Source: Halomonas organivorans (GTDB lineage: Bacteria > Pseudomonadota > Gammaproteobacteria > Pseudomonadales > Halomonadaceae). Taken from it: a stretch of 64,000 nt of DNA. A program made the position numbers and the translations under genes. The notes beneath the pieces are model-generated. The model saw only the letters and a list, made by a program, of their open reading frames with translations, did no database searches and was not told the DNA's origin. Of the stretch, positions 29,717 to 37,701 are shown piece after piece (positions within the stretch are counted from its first letter, which is position 1; every line of letters begins with the position of its first letter). Where the stretch lies: NCBI RefSeq assembly GCF_014192055.1, contig NZ_JACHXM010000003.1, forward strand, positions 186,001 to 250,000. Direction: 5' to 3'.

Positions 29717-30922
29717 GTGAACACGACTCCCCCGACTTCGACCGGCCGCTTCAACGGGCCGCTGGTGGCCCTCGGCCTCGGCGCCTTCGGCATCGGCACC
29801 ACCGAATTCTCGCCCATGGGCCTGCTGCCAGTGATCGCCGACGGCGTGAGCGTCTCGATTCCCACCGCCGGCACCCTGGTCACCGCCTACGCCATCGGCG
29901 TGATGATCGGCGCGCCAGTCATCACCCTGCTGCTCAGCCGCTTCGGCAAGCGCACCGCGCTGATGCTGCTGATGGGCCTGTTCATTCTCGGCAACCTGCT
30001 CTCGGCGCTGGCCCCGGGCTACCCCACCCTGCTGGCGGCGCGGGTGATCACCAGCCTGTCGCAGGGCGCCTTCTTCGGCTTCGGTGTCGTCGTAGCCACA
30101 CAGGTGGTGCCGAAGGAGAAGCAGGCAAGCGCAGTGGCGACCATGTTCATGGGGCTCAGCATCGCCAACATCGGCGGCGTGCCCGCCGCGGCCTGGATCG
30201 GTCAGCAGGTCGGCTGGCGGATGCCCTTCGCGGCCATCGCGGCGCTGGGCGTACTGGCCCTCATTGCCCTGGCGCTGGCCCTACCCCACGGCGAGCGCGG
30301 CCAGCGCCCGAATGTGAAACGCGAGCTGCGGGCGCTGATGCAGGCCGAGGTGCTGATCGCGATGTCGATGACCGTGCTGTTCGCCGCGGCCTTCTTCACC
30401 CTCTACACCTACGTGGCCCCGCTGCTGAAGGTCCTGACCGGTGCCTCGGGCAACTTCGTGACCTTCGCGCTGATGCTGATCGGCCTGGGCCTGACCGCCG
30501 GCAACTGGCTGGGCGGCCGTCTGGCGGACTGGTCGCTCGACGGCGGCACGGCCATCGGCCTGGCTGCGCTTGGCGGCACCCTGCTGGCGGTACCGCTGAT
30601 GACACTCACCCACGTCGGCGCAGCGGTCATCCTGATGCTGTGGGCCATCGCCGCTTTCATCGTGGTGCCGCCGCTGCAGATCCGCGCCATGCGAGCAGCC
30701 TCTGACGCGCCCAGCCTGGCCGCCGCGATCAATATCGCCGGCTTCAACCTGGGCAATGCCATCGGCGCCAGCGTGGGCGGCGGCGCCCTCGCACTGGGCT
30801 TCGGCTATGGCGCGGTGCCCGTAGCCGGCGGCGTCCTGGCGCTGATCGCCCTCGCCATCCTGTGGCTGTCACGTGGCCGAGCTGCGTCGACCGCAGCACC
30901 GGCCGCCGATACCGCCGCCTGA
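29717..30922 (+). CDS. MFS transporter, DHA1 family (AraJ/YdhP-like)
   Basis: 401-aa inner-membrane protein with 12 predicted TM helices. The opening LGLGAFGIGTTEFSPMGLLPVIADGVSVSIPTAGTLVTAYAIGVMIGAP is characteristic of the YdhP/AraJ group of drug or sugar exporters. The loop 2-3 motif LLSRFGKRTALM is the MFS motif A variant. I chose the GTG at 29717 (VNTTPPTSTG) with AAGG upstream; an upstream extension is Cys/His-rich and not MFS-like. A Rho-independent-like hairpin follows the stop (about 30962-30990). Confidence 0.9.
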   Translation: MNTTPPTSTGRFNGPLVALGLGAFGIGTTEFSPMGLLPVIADGVSVSIPTAGTLVTAYAIGVMIGAPVITLLLSRFGKRTALMLLMGLFILGNLLSALAPGYPTLLAARVITSLSQGAFFGFGVVVATQVVPKEKQASAVATMFMGLSIANIGGVPAAAWIGQQVGWRMPFAAIAALGVLALIALALALPHGERGQRPNVKRELRALMQAEVLIAMSMTVLFAAAFFTLYTYVAPLLKVLTGASGNFVTFALMLIGLGLTAGNWLGGRLADWSLDGGTAIGLAALGGTLLAVPLMTLTHVGAAVILMLWAIAAFIVVPPLQIRAMRAASDAPSLAAAINIAGFNLGNAIGASVGGGALALGFGYGAVPVAGGVLALIALAILWLSRGRAASTAAPAADTAA

Positions 30923-30959
30923 CGTCCGCCTCACCGCCTTCCATAAAAGCAGCCACAAG

Positions 30960-30990
30960 AGCGCCCGCACGAATTTCGTGGGGGCGCCTT
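30960..30990 (+). terminator. Hairpin downstream of the MFS gene
   Basis: GAGCGCCCGCACGAA-TTTCGTGGGGGCGCC forms a long imperfect GC stem of about 13 bp with a tiny loop, 40 bp after the MFS stop, followed by TTGCGTT. Probable terminator between the plus-strand MFS gene and the minus-strand tRNA operon. Confidence 0.55.
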
Positions 30991-31128
30991 GCGTTGTGCC
31001 TTTCTTATATAAAGCACGACGCATCACGCCACGCGACGCCAGCTAGCCATGAGCACACGAAGAGGATGAGACAACGCAAAACTCCGGGCAGGCACATTGG
31101 GCCGGACCGGTAAGGAGAAACCTTCGAA

Positions 31129-31192
31129 TGGAGCGGGAAACGAGATTCGACTGGGCCGGCACACCGGGTCGTGACCCGAGCCTTGGCCTATC
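31129..31192 (-). repeat. 3'-tRNA-Gly-like fragment (a), diverged
   Basis: 31129-31150 is identical to the 3' end of tRNA-Gly(GCC): CCA, acceptor strand and half the T-arm. Upstream (in transcript order) it diverges into GC-rich hairpins (GGGTCACGACCC, CCGGTGTGCCGG) before weak similarity to the tRNA-Gly anticodon arm. No 5' acceptor partner. It follows tRNA-Gly copy 1, as fragments (b) and (c) follow the other Gly copies. Confidence 0.6.
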
Positions 31193-31212
31193 GGATATTG
31201 CTATGTAGGAAA

Positions 31213-31287
31213 TGGAGCGGGAAACGAGATTCGAACTCGCGACCCTCGCCTTGGCAAGGCGATGCTCTACCACTGAGCTATTCCCGC
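31213..31287 (-). tRNA. tRNA-Gly(GCC), copy 1
   Basis: 75 nt with encoded CCA; acceptor GCGGGAA/TTCCCGC; anticodon loop CTTGCCAA gives GCC; T-loop GTTCGAATC. Identical to the copies at 31501 and 31774. Confidence 0.97.
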
Positions 31288-31312
31288 TCTACAGAAAGGA
31301 GACGATGCGAAG

Positions 31313-31388
31313 TGGCGTCCCATAGGGGGTTCGAACCCCTGTTACCGCCGTGAAAGGGCGGTGTCCTAGGCCACTAGACGAATGGGAC
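31313..31388 (-). tRNA. tRNA-Glu(TTC), copy 1
   Basis: 76 nt with encoded CCA; acceptor GTCCCAT/ATGGGAC; anticodon loop CTTTCAC gives TTC; T-loop GTTCGAACC. It differs from copies 2 and 3 by two bases in the D-arm region (TGGCCTAGG against TGGTCCAGG). Confidence 0.96.
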
Positions 31389-31412
31389 GCAATCATTGCC
31401 CTATTGGACAAA

Positions 31413-31464
31413 TGGAGCGGGAAACGAGATTCGACCGGGCTGGCGTTCCAGCTCGCGACCCTCG
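31413..31464 (-). repeat. 3'-tRNA-Gly-like fragment (b)
   Basis: 31413-31434 matches the tRNA-Gly 3' end exactly. Then about 17 extra bases replace the middle of the T-loop and form the hairpin GCTGG-AACG-CCAGC, and then a further tRNA-Gly block (31452-31464, CTCGCGACCCTCG on the plus strand). Only three differences from fragment (c). No 5' half. Confidence 0.65.
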
Positions 31465-31500
31465 CAGGCCCTACTCTAACCCCATTAACCCGAAGGAAAA

Positions 31501-31575
31501 TGGAGCGGGAAACGAGATTCGAACTCGCGACCCTCGCCTTGGCAAGGCGATGCTCTACCACTGAGCTATTCCCGC
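31501..31575 (-). tRNA. tRNA-Gly(GCC), copy 2
   Basis: Identical in sequence to copy 1, same strand, second unit of the tandem operon. Confidence 0.97.
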
Positions 31576-31602
31576 AGGTCTCGCACTGTCGAACATCGGA
31601 AG

Positions 31603-31678
31603 TGGCGTCCCATAGGGGGTTCGAACCCCTGTTACCGCCGTGAAAGGGCGGTGTCCTGGACCACTAGACGAATGGGAC
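31603..31678 (-). tRNA. tRNA-Glu(TTC), copy 2
   Basis: 76 nt with CCA; anticodon TTC; identical to copy 3. Confidence 0.97.
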
Positions 31679-31683
31679 GCATA

Positions 31684-31735
31684 TGGAGCGATAAACGAGA
31701 TTCGACCGGGCTGGCGCTCCAGCTCGCGACCCTCG
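31684..31735 (-). repeat. 3'-tRNA-Gly-like fragment (c)
   Basis: Same structure as fragment (b): tRNA-Gly 3' end (31684-31705, two acceptor-strand changes), a GCTGG-AGCG-CCAGC hairpin, then the T/variable-arm block ending at 31735. It lies between tRNA-Gly copy 3 and tRNA-Glu copy 2. Confidence 0.65.
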
Positions 31736-31773
31736 ACCACCTGACCTCCTAATCCAACTTCCCGAGGGAAGAT

Positions 31774-31848
31774 TGGAGCGGGAAACGAGATTCGAACTCG
31801 CGACCCTCGCCTTGGCAAGGCGATGCTCTACCACTGAGCTATTCCCGC
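31774..31848 (-). tRNA. tRNA-Gly(GCC), copy 3
   Basis: Identical to copies 1 and 2; follows tRNA-Glu copy 3 in the transcript with a 24-nt spacer. Confidence 0.97.
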
Positions 31849-31872
31849 ACTCCGATATCTCATCGAGAAGAG

Positions 31873-31948
31873 TGGCGTCCCATAGGGGGTTCGAACCCCT
31901 GTTACCGCCGTGAAAGGGCGGTGTCCTGGACCACTAGACGAATGGGAC
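31873..31948 (-). tRNA. tRNA-Glu(TTC), copy 3 (promoter-proximal)
   Basis: 76 nt with CCA; anticodon TTC. First gene of the operon, about 30 bp downstream of the promoter at 31979-32007. Confidence 0.97.
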
Positions 31949-31978
31949 GCTGTGTCTCGCCTCGTCGAGATGGCGCGT

Positions 31979-32007
31979 ATATTACTGAGCCCCCTGGAAA
32001 CTGTCAA
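31979..32007 (-). promoter_or_regulatory. Sigma-70 promoter of the Glu/Gly tRNA operon
   Basis: Minus strand: consensus -35 TTGACA (32007-32002), 17-bp spacer, -10 TAATAT (31984-31979), then ACGCGCC, a GC-rich discriminator as expected for growth-rate/ppGpp-controlled stable RNA. The same -10 hexamer is used by tRNA-Ser. Confidence 0.88.
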
Positions 32008-32115
32008 GCATGGGGTGCTGCGCGACCTCAGCGTTGGTAGCCGGGGTGGAAAAAAACCGCCCTTCGGATGTCACAATGAGGTGCAGGCGCCCGCGACGCG
32101 ATAAGGAGAAAGTCC

Positions 32116-32517
32116 ATGCGCAAGAAGATAGAGAAGAGCGATGCCGAATGGCGTGAACAGCTCACTCCCGAGCAGTATCACGTCACCCGGGAGAAAGGCA
32201 CCGAACGTCCCTTCTCCGGAGACCACGGGGTCACCGACGAGCACGGCATCTATCACTGCGTGTGTTGTCACGCCCCGCTGTTCGAGAACGAGCACAAGTT
32301 CGACGCCGGCTGTGGCTGGCCGAGCTTCGACCGCCCGCTTGCCTCCGGCTGCGTGGAGCAGCATGCCGATTCGAGCCACGGCATGCAGCGCACCGAGGTA
32401 ATCTGCGCCCGCTGCGATGCCCACCTGGGCCATGTCTTTCCGGACGGCCCGGCCGAGACCACCGGCCAGCGCTATTGCATCAACTCGGTCGCCATCGACT
32501 TCCACCCCGGGGAATAG
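32116..32517 (+). CDS. msrB: Peptide-methionine (R)-S-oxide reductase MsrB
   Basis: 133-aa cytosolic repair enzyme reducing methionine-R-sulfoxide. Zinc site: CVCCHAPLF and [12 protein letters not shown]. Substrate region: GWPSFDRPL. The catalytic cysteine is in [13 protein letters not shown]. The length equals typical single-domain MsrB. AAGGAGAAAGTCC precedes the ATG. It stands between the tRNA operon (divergent) and the YlqF gene, probably with its own promoter. Confidence 0.97.
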   Translation: MRKKIEKSDAEWREQLTPEQYHVTREKGTERPFSGDHGVTDEHGIYHCVCCHAPLFENEHKFDAGCGWPSFDRPLASGCVEQHADSSHGMQRTEVICARCDAHLGHVFPDGPAETTGQRYCINSVAIDFHPGE

Positions 32518-32592
32518 TCCAGCTCCGTCCTGAGGCGGCCGGCCATCTGCTATGATGGTCGGCCGTTTCATTTGGCAAGCAGGAGAGATGTG

Positions 32593-33561
32593 ATGCTCGG
32601 CTGGTACCCGGGACACATGAACAAGGCACGTCGCCAGATCCTCGAGGCGCTGCCGGAGATCGACGTGGTCATCGAGGTGCTCGATGCCCGTCTGCCCTAC
32701 TCCAGCGCCAACCCCATGCTGGCGGAGCTCACTCGTCACAAGCCGGTGCTCAAGATTCTCTCCCGGGCCGACCTGGCCGATCCGGCCCGCACCAGGGAGT
32801 GGACGTCTCACTTCGACGCCCAGGCCGACACCCGGGCACTGGCGGTGACCACCACCCAGGCCCGCGAACTCAAGCGGATCCCCAAGCTGTGCCACGAGCT
32901 GGCCGGCCAGGTACGCGCCGACCGCGACGTGCGAGTGATGGTCATGGGCATTCCCAACGTGGGCAAGTCGACGCTGATCAACGGCCTGGCCGGGCGCACC
33001 ATCGCCAAGACCGGGAACGAGCCGGCGGTCACCAAGCGCCAGCAGAAGGTGCGCATCGGCGGGCAGGTGGCGCTGATCGACACCCCCGGGGTGCTGTGGC
33101 CCAAGATCGAGGATCAGGCCAGCGCCTATCGCCTCGCCGCCAGCGGCGCCATTCGCGATACCGCCATCGACTACGTCGATGTAGCGGTGGTCGCCGCCGC
33201 CGAGCTGGCCAGGCGCTACCCCGAGGCGCTCTCTTCGCGCTACAAGTTGAAGACGCTGCCCGCCTACCAGCCCAACCCGGATGCCGACCGGGTCGACGCC
33301 GACGGCGACGACCGGCTCGATCTGCTGGCGCTGGCCGGCTACGACGGCCATGCCATCCTGAGCACTATCGCCGGCAAGCGCGGCGGCCTGCGCGCGGGCG
33401 GCGAGGTCGATCTTCATCGCGGCGCCGAGGTGTTGCTGCACGAGCTGCGCGACGGCAAGCTCGGCCGACTGACCCTCGAGACCCCCGCCGACATTCCGGC
33501 GGAGCCCCTCGTGGAGGATGCCAACGCCTCAGCCAAAGCCGACGACGAAGCGGCCAGTTGA
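32593..33561 (+). CDS. ylqF: Ribosome biogenesis GTPase YlqF/RbgA family
   Basis: 322-aa circularly permuted GTPase. The N-terminal motif MLGWYPGHMNKARRQI is diagnostic. G-motifs come in permuted order: G4 position near residues 57-60 reads SRAD in place of NKxD; G1 GIPNVGKST; G2 threonine in VTKRQQKVRI; G3 DTPGVLWPK. B. subtilis RbgA matures the 50S subunit. The start at 32593 is set by AGGAGAG and by the family N-terminus. The altered G4 motif could weaken guanine specificity; see findings. C-terminal acidic tail about 20 residues. Confidence 0.92.
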   Translation: MLGWYPGHMNKARRQILEALPEIDVVIEVLDARLPYSSANPMLAELTRHKPVLKILSRADLADPARTREWTSHFDAQADTRALAVTTTQARELKRIPKLCHELAGQVRADRDVRVMVMGIPNVGKSTLINGLAGRTIAKTGNEPAVTKRQQKVRIGGQVALIDTPGVLWPKIEDQASAYRLAASGAIRDTAIDYVDVAVVAAAELARRYPEALSSRYKLKTLPAYQPNPDADRVDADGDDRLDLLALAGYDGHAILSTIAGKRGGLRAGGEVDLHRGAEVLLHELRDGKLGRLTLETPADIPAEPLVEDANASAKADDEAAS

Positions 33562-33642
33562 ACCACACTCACACGATGTTTCTCTCACCCCGAAGACGCT
33601 AGCCCCGCCGCTGGCGGCCCTGGACCTCACTGGACACGACCC

Positions 33643-34872
33643 ATGGACACTGCCCCGCTCAGGAAATCGCACAAGCTCGACAATGTCTGCTATGACATTC
33701 GCGGCCCGGTGCTCGACCACGCCAAGCGCCTGGAAGAGGAAGGCCAACGCATCCTCAAGCTGAATATCGGCAATCCCGCGCCGTTCGGCTTCGAGGCGCC
33801 GGAGGAGATCCTCCAGGACGTGATGCGCAACCTGCCCACCGCCCAGGGCTATTGCGATTCCAAGGGGCTGTATTCGGCGCGCAAGGCGATCATGCAGGAG
33901 TGCCAGCGCAAGGGTATTCCCGGTGTGGGCATCGAGGACATCTTCATCGGCAACGGCGTGTCCGAGCTGATCACGATCGCCCTGCAGTCACTGCTCAACG
34001 ACGGCGATGAGGTGCTGATTCCGGCGCCGGACTATCCGCTGTGGACCGCCGCGACCAACCTCTCGGGCGGGCGCGCCGTGCACTACCTGTGCGACGAACA
34101 GGCCGACTGGGCGCCGGACCTCGACGACATCCGCAAGAAGGTCACCGAGCACACTCGGGCCATCGTCATCATCAACCCCAACAACCCCACCGGCGCCGTC
34201 TATCCACCGGAGGTAGTGCGCGAGATTCTGGCGATCGCCCGCGAGCATGATCTAGTGGTGTTCTCCGACGAGATCTACGACAAGATCCTCTACGATGACG
34301 CCGAGCACGTGGCCACCGGCGCGCTGGCTGGCGACGACCAGTTGGTGGTGACCATGAACGGGCTGTCGAAGAGCTACCGCTGCGCCGGCTTTCGCAGCGG
34401 CTGGATGACGCTGTCCGGCGGCATCGCCAAGCAGCGCGCCCAGGACTATGTCCAGGGCCTCAACATGCTGGCGTCGATGCGCCTGTGCGCCAACGTGCCG
34501 GCCCAGCACGCCATCCAGACCGCGCTGGGCGGTTATCAGTCGATCAACGACCTGATATTGCCGGGCGGACGGCTGCTCGCCCAGCGCGATATCACCTTCG
34601 AGAAGCTCAACGCCATCCCCGGGGTGTCCTGCACCAAGGCCAAGGGGGCGCTGTACGCCTTCCCGCGTCTCGACCCCAAGGTATACAACATCCAGGACGA
34701 CCAGCAGCTGGTGCTCGACCTGCTGCTGCAGGAGAAGATCCTGCTGGTCCAGGGCACCGCCTTCAACTGGCCGGCGCCGGACCACGTGCGCATCGTCACC
34801 CTGCCCTGGGCCGATCAGCTCGACGATGCCCTGGATCGTTTCGCGCGCTTCCTGTCGCGCTACCGCCAATGA
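33643..34872 (+). CDS. alaA: Alanine-glutamate aminotransferase AlaA (PLP class I)
   Basis: 409-aa fold-type I aminotransferase, very like E. coli AlaA/YfbQ. The start LRKSHKLDNVCYDIRGPVLDHAKRLEEEG is typical. PLP sites: INPNNPTGAVYP, DEIYDKILYDD and the Schiff-base lysine in NGLSKSYRCAGFRSGW. It makes alanine from pyruvate with glutamate. It has an 81-bp upstream gap after ylqF. A 10-bp hairpin at 34937-34961 lies between it and htpX. Confidence 0.95.
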   Translation: MDTAPLRKSHKLDNVCYDIRGPVLDHAKRLEEEGQRILKLNIGNPAPFGFEAPEEILQDVMRNLPTAQGYCDSKGLYSARKAIMQECQRKGIPGVGIEDIFIGNGVSELITIALQSLLNDGDEVLIPAPDYPLWTAATNLSGGRAVHYLCDEQADWAPDLDDIRKKVTEHTRAIVIINPNNPTGAVYPPEVVREILAIAREHDLVVFSDEIYDKILYDDAEHVATGALAGDDQLVVTMNGLSKSYRCAGFRSGWMTLSGGIAKQRAQDYVQGLNMLASMRLCANVPAQHAIQTALGGYQSINDLILPGGRLLAQRDITFEKLNAIPGVSCTKAKGALYAFPRLDPKVYNIQDDQQLVLDLLLQEKILLVQGTAFNWPAPDHVRIVTLPWADQLDDALDRFARFLSRYRQ

Positions 34873-34936
34873 ACAATCGGCAGCGCCGGACTTGAAACCC
34901 TCGGCCAAAGGCCGTATCTAAGCAAATGCTTCTACT

Positions 34937-34961
34937 CGCCGCATCCACCCCGGATGCGGCG
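34937..34961 (+). terminator. Hairpin between alaA and htpX
   Basis: CGCCGCATCC-ACC-CCGGATGCGGCG-type stem of 10 bp with a short loop, 65 bp after the alaA stop and 35 bp before htpX. No U-tract. It could be an attenuator/terminator or a leader structure for htpX. Confidence 0.4.
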
Positions 34962-34995
34962 CCCGCATGACAACCCTGACGGGAGAGTTCCGGCC

Positions 34996-35898
34996 ATGAT
35001 GAGAATCCTGCTGTTCCTGGGCACCAACCTGGCGGTGATCCTGGTGGCCAGCATCACCCTGCGCCTGCTTGGCGTCGAGCCTTACCTGACCGCCCAAGGC
35101 ATCAACTTCAATGCCCTGCTGATCTTCTGCTTCATCTTTGGCATGGCCGGCTCCATGGTGTCGCTGTTCATCTCCAAGTGGATGGCCAAGCGGACCACCG
35201 GCACGGTCATCATCGAGCAACCCTCCAACAGCACCGAGCAGTGGCTGCTCGACACCGTCGGCGAACTGGCCCGGGATGCCGGTATCAAGATGCCGGAAGT
35301 GGGGATCTTTCCCGCCCAGCAGTCCAACGCCTTTGCCACCGGCTGGAACAAGGACGATGCCCTGGTAGCGGTCTCGGCCGGCCTGCTCAACCGCATGAGG
35401 CCCGAGGAGGTCCGCGCCGTCCTGGCCCACGAGATCGGCCACGTGGCCAATGGCGACATGGTCACCCTGGCGCTGATCCAGGGCGTGCTCAACACCTTCG
35501 TGATGTTCTTCGCCCGCGTGGTGGCGCAGCTGGTCGACAGCTTCCTGCGCCGAGACGACAACGAGGGACTGGGCTTCTTCGGCTACTTCGCGGTGGTGAT
35601 CGTCGCCGAGATCGTGTTCGGCCTGATCGCCTCGGCGATCGTCGCCTGGTTCTCACGCTTCCGCGAATATCGCGCTGACGCCGCAGGGGCCAAGCTGGCC
35701 GGCAGCGGCGCCATGATCAACGCCCTGGCCCGGCTGAAAGCCGAAACCCAGATGCCCGATCAGATGCCCGACACCCTGACGGCGTTTGCCATCACCACCG
35801 GCCAGACTCGCAAGCTGATGGAGCGACTGTTCGCCAGCCACCCCCCGCTGGACGAGCGGATTCGCGCCCTCAAGGAAGCGGCTTACCGGCAGCAATAA
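34996..35898 (+). CDS. htpX: Protease HtpX (membrane zinc metalloprotease)
   Basis: 300-aa inner-membrane M48 protease. TM helices lie at about residues 4-25 and 34-54, and another pair at about 155-180 and 190-215. The zinc motif [10 protein letters not shown] is followed by the third ligand region [15 protein letters not shown]. It degrades misfolded membrane proteins together with FtsH and is usually under envelope-stress control (CpxR in E. coli); no Cpx box was identified here. GGGAGAG precedes the ATG. Confidence 0.97.
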   Translation: MMRILLFLGTNLAVILVASITLRLLGVEPYLTAQGINFNALLIFCFIFGMAGSMVSLFISKWMAKRTTGTVIIEQPSNSTEQWLLDTVGELARDAGIKMPEVGIFPAQQSNAFATGWNKDDALVAVSAGLLNRMRPEEVRAVLAHEIGHVANGDMVTLALIQGVLNTFVMFFARVVAQLVDSFLRRDDNEGLGFFGYFAVVIVAEIVFGLIASAIVAWFSRFREYRADAAGAKLAGSGAMINALARLKAETQMPDQMPDTLTAFAITTGQTRKLMERLFASHPPLDERIRALKEAAYRQQ

Positions 35899-36000
35899 GC
35901 TGCGGGCTGCGGGCTGCGGGCTGCGGGCTGCGAGCTGCGAGCTGCGAGCTGCGAGCTGCGAGCTGCGAGCGGTGAGTATCGCTCATCGCTCGCAGCCCGC
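35899..36000. repeat. Heptanucleotide tandem repeat with inverted tail
   Basis: Ten perfect 7-bp units run from 35899 to 35968: GCTGCGG four times, then GCTGCGA six times. The array begins directly after the htpX stop. About 20 bp later GCTCGCAGCCCGC (35988-36000) is the reverse complement of the unit junction, so a long hairpin can form. Then comes a C/T/A-rich tract (CACTCA-type) up to pdxB. It lies between the convergent htpX and pdxB genes. Repeat number is likely variable. Confidence 0.9.
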
Positions 36001-36045
36001 CACATCCTGCTCACCACTCACTCTTCCCCCCTCACCCTTCACCAC

Positions 36046-37215
36046 TCACCCTTCACTTCCCACCGCCACCCGAAAACCGGCGGCCGAGAGCGGTCCGGCC
36101 AACGCCTCCGCGGCCGGTCGCAGCGCCACGGTCAGCGTCGAGAATTCCCGGCGTAGCGGATAGCGTGCCCGACAGTCGTCGAAGCCGGCCGCCATGCCCT
36201 GACGGCGACGCTCGCGATGCAGGGCATCGTGGTCGCGCCGCACGTCGTAGACCGCTCGCATGCAAAGCCGCAGGGCCTCGTCCACCGACAGCCCCTCGTC
36301 GAGCGTCAGGGAAGGCAGCGGCGGCGGCGGAGACAGGTCCTCCATGGTGAGCCGCACCGGTAGCCCGAAGCGATGAGCCAACGCTTGATAGACGGCATGG
36401 GTACCGCGCAGCTTGCCGTCCCGACTGTGGCCAGCGATGTGCGGCGTGGCGATCTCCGCCAGGTCGCAGAGCGCGGCGTCGATGGCCGGCTCCCGCTCCC
36501 AGACGTCGAGTACCGCCGTGATATCGTCCTGCCCGGAGAGCCTCGAGCGCAGGGCCTGGCCATCGAGGCAGTCGCCACGCCCGGCATTGAGCAAGATGGT
36601 GCCCGGCGCCAGCTCGGCAATGCGTCTGGCGTCGAGCAGGTGCCGGGTCGCGTGGGGTCCCTCGCGCACCAGCGGCGTGTGCAGGCAAAGCACGTCGCAG
36701 GCGTCGATCAGGGCGTCCAGTTCGTGAAAGCCCGCACCGCCCTCCGCCTCGATGCTCTCTGCTTCCACCCTGGGCGGATCGCAGGCCAGGCACTCGATGC
36801 CCAGTGCCTCAAGCCGCGCCCGCAGCCTGCCGCCGACGTTGCCTACCCCGACGATGCCGACCCGGCGTTCGGTCAGTCCGAACCCCTGGCGCTCGGCCAG
36901 GGTTGCGAGGCTTGCCAGCACGTAGTCGACCACCGCCTCGGCATTGCAGCCCGGTGCGCTGGCGAAGCCGATGTCGCGCGCGGCCAGGGCAGCCCGGTCG
37001 ACGTGATCGGTCCCGATGGTACAGGTGCCGACGAAGCGCAGCCGCGAGCCCGCCACCAGGGCCTCATCGACGCGGGTGATCGAGCGCACCACCAAGGCAT
37101 CCGCCTCGCGGACCGCCGCGGCATCGATCTCGCGCCCCGGCACCGCGATTACCTCGCCCAACGGCGCAAAGCATTCCCGGGCCGCCGGAACGTTGGCATC
37201 GACGACGATTCTCAT
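36046..37215 (-). CDS. pdxB: Erythronate-4-phosphate dehydrogenase PdxB
   Basis: 389-aa NAD-dependent 2-hydroxyacid dehydrogenase in the DXP-dependent pyridoxal-phosphate pathway. N-terminus MRIVVDANVPAARECF; NAD-binding VGIVGVGNVGGRLRARLEALG; catalytic region LNAGRGDCLDG and HIAGHS. The PdxB-specific C-terminal dimerisation domain (about residues 290-385) distinguishes it from other D-hydroxyacid dehydrogenases. The start at 37215 follows GAAGGAGGCAGTC. Convergent with htpX across the heptamer repeat. Confidence 0.95.
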   Translation of the reverse strand: MRIVVDANVPAARECFAPLGEVIAVPGREIDAAAVREADALVVRSITRVDEALVAGSRLRFVGTCTIGTDHVDRAALAARDIGFASAPGCNAEAVVDYVLASLATLAERQGFGLTERRVGIVGVGNVGGRLRARLEALGIECLACDPPRVEAESIEAEGGAGFHELDALIDACDVLCLHTPLVREGPHATRHLLDARRIAELAPGTILLNAGRGDCLDGQALRSRLSGQDDITAVLDVWEREPAIDAALCDLAEIATPHIAGHSRDGKLRGTHAVYQALAHRFGLPVRLTMEDLSPPPPLPSLTLDEGLSVDEALRLCMRAVYDVRRDHDALHRERRRQGMAAGFDDCRARYPLRREFSTLTVALRPAAEALAGPLSAAGFRVAVGSEG

Positions 37216-37322
37216 GACTGCCTCCTTCACATGACTTGTCCGCGGGACACAAGCCCTTACAATAGCGCCCCATGTTACACGAGCGGGGCCCTACTGCGCC
37301 GCCGCCGACACCGGGAGCCACT

Positions 37323-37604
37323 GTGATCGTTCGCTGGGAAACCGACCATGACTATGTGCTGGTACATGTCCATCAGGACATGTTCGGCGACTGGATCTTC
37401 AGCCGCGCCTGGGGCCAGATCGGCACCCAGTTCGGCGGCCTCAAGCACCGCCTCGCCGACGATCACGCCCAGGCCATGATGTGGCTCGAGGACGAGACGA
37501 CCATCCAGACGTCCCGCGGCTTTCGCAAGGTGCTGGAAGCCGACGACCATACCCCCGAGGGTCGTGACGCCGTGGCTCAGCTTTCGCTGCTGGATACGCC
37601 GTGA
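37323..37604 (+). CDS. WGR-domain-like small protein
   Basis: 93-aa protein starting at GTG 37323 (VIVRWETDHDYVLVHVHQDMFGDWIFSRAWGQIGTQFGG...). The FGDWxxxRxWGxIG segment matches the WGR domain known from PARPs and MolR, which binds nucleic acid. GGGAG lies 7 nt upstream; an ATG at 37272 would add 17 poorly conserved residues. The C-terminal part is LAQLSLLDTP-like and acidic. It is divergent from pdxB. Function unknown; small stand-alone WGR proteins are common in gammaproteobacteria. Confidence 0.72.
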   Translation: MIVRWETDHDYVLVHVHQDMFGDWIFSRAWGQIGTQFGGLKHRLADDHAQAMMWLEDETTIQTSRGFRKVLEADDHTPEGRDAVAQLSLLDTP

Positions 37605-37701
37605 AACCGCGAGACGCGGCTGCGCCGCGGGAAGAGGAAGTACGGCGCTTCGCGCCTTGAAGAGGAAAGAACAGCCACGATCCCGACGTCCCTCTTCCCA
37701 C

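Noticed and set aside
30862-31113. Small plus-strand frame after the MFS gene
   Set aside because: Overlaps the MFS C-terminus and a terminator hairpin; no ribosome-binding site or similarity.
31413-31464. Additional intact tRNA-Gly genes
   Set aside because: Only the 3' part is present; no 5' acceptor strand, D-arm or anticodon arm can be folded, so listed as 3'-like fragments.
35899-35968. Possible CRISPR array
   Set aside because: Units are 7 bp and contiguous with no spacers; a simple tandem repeat.
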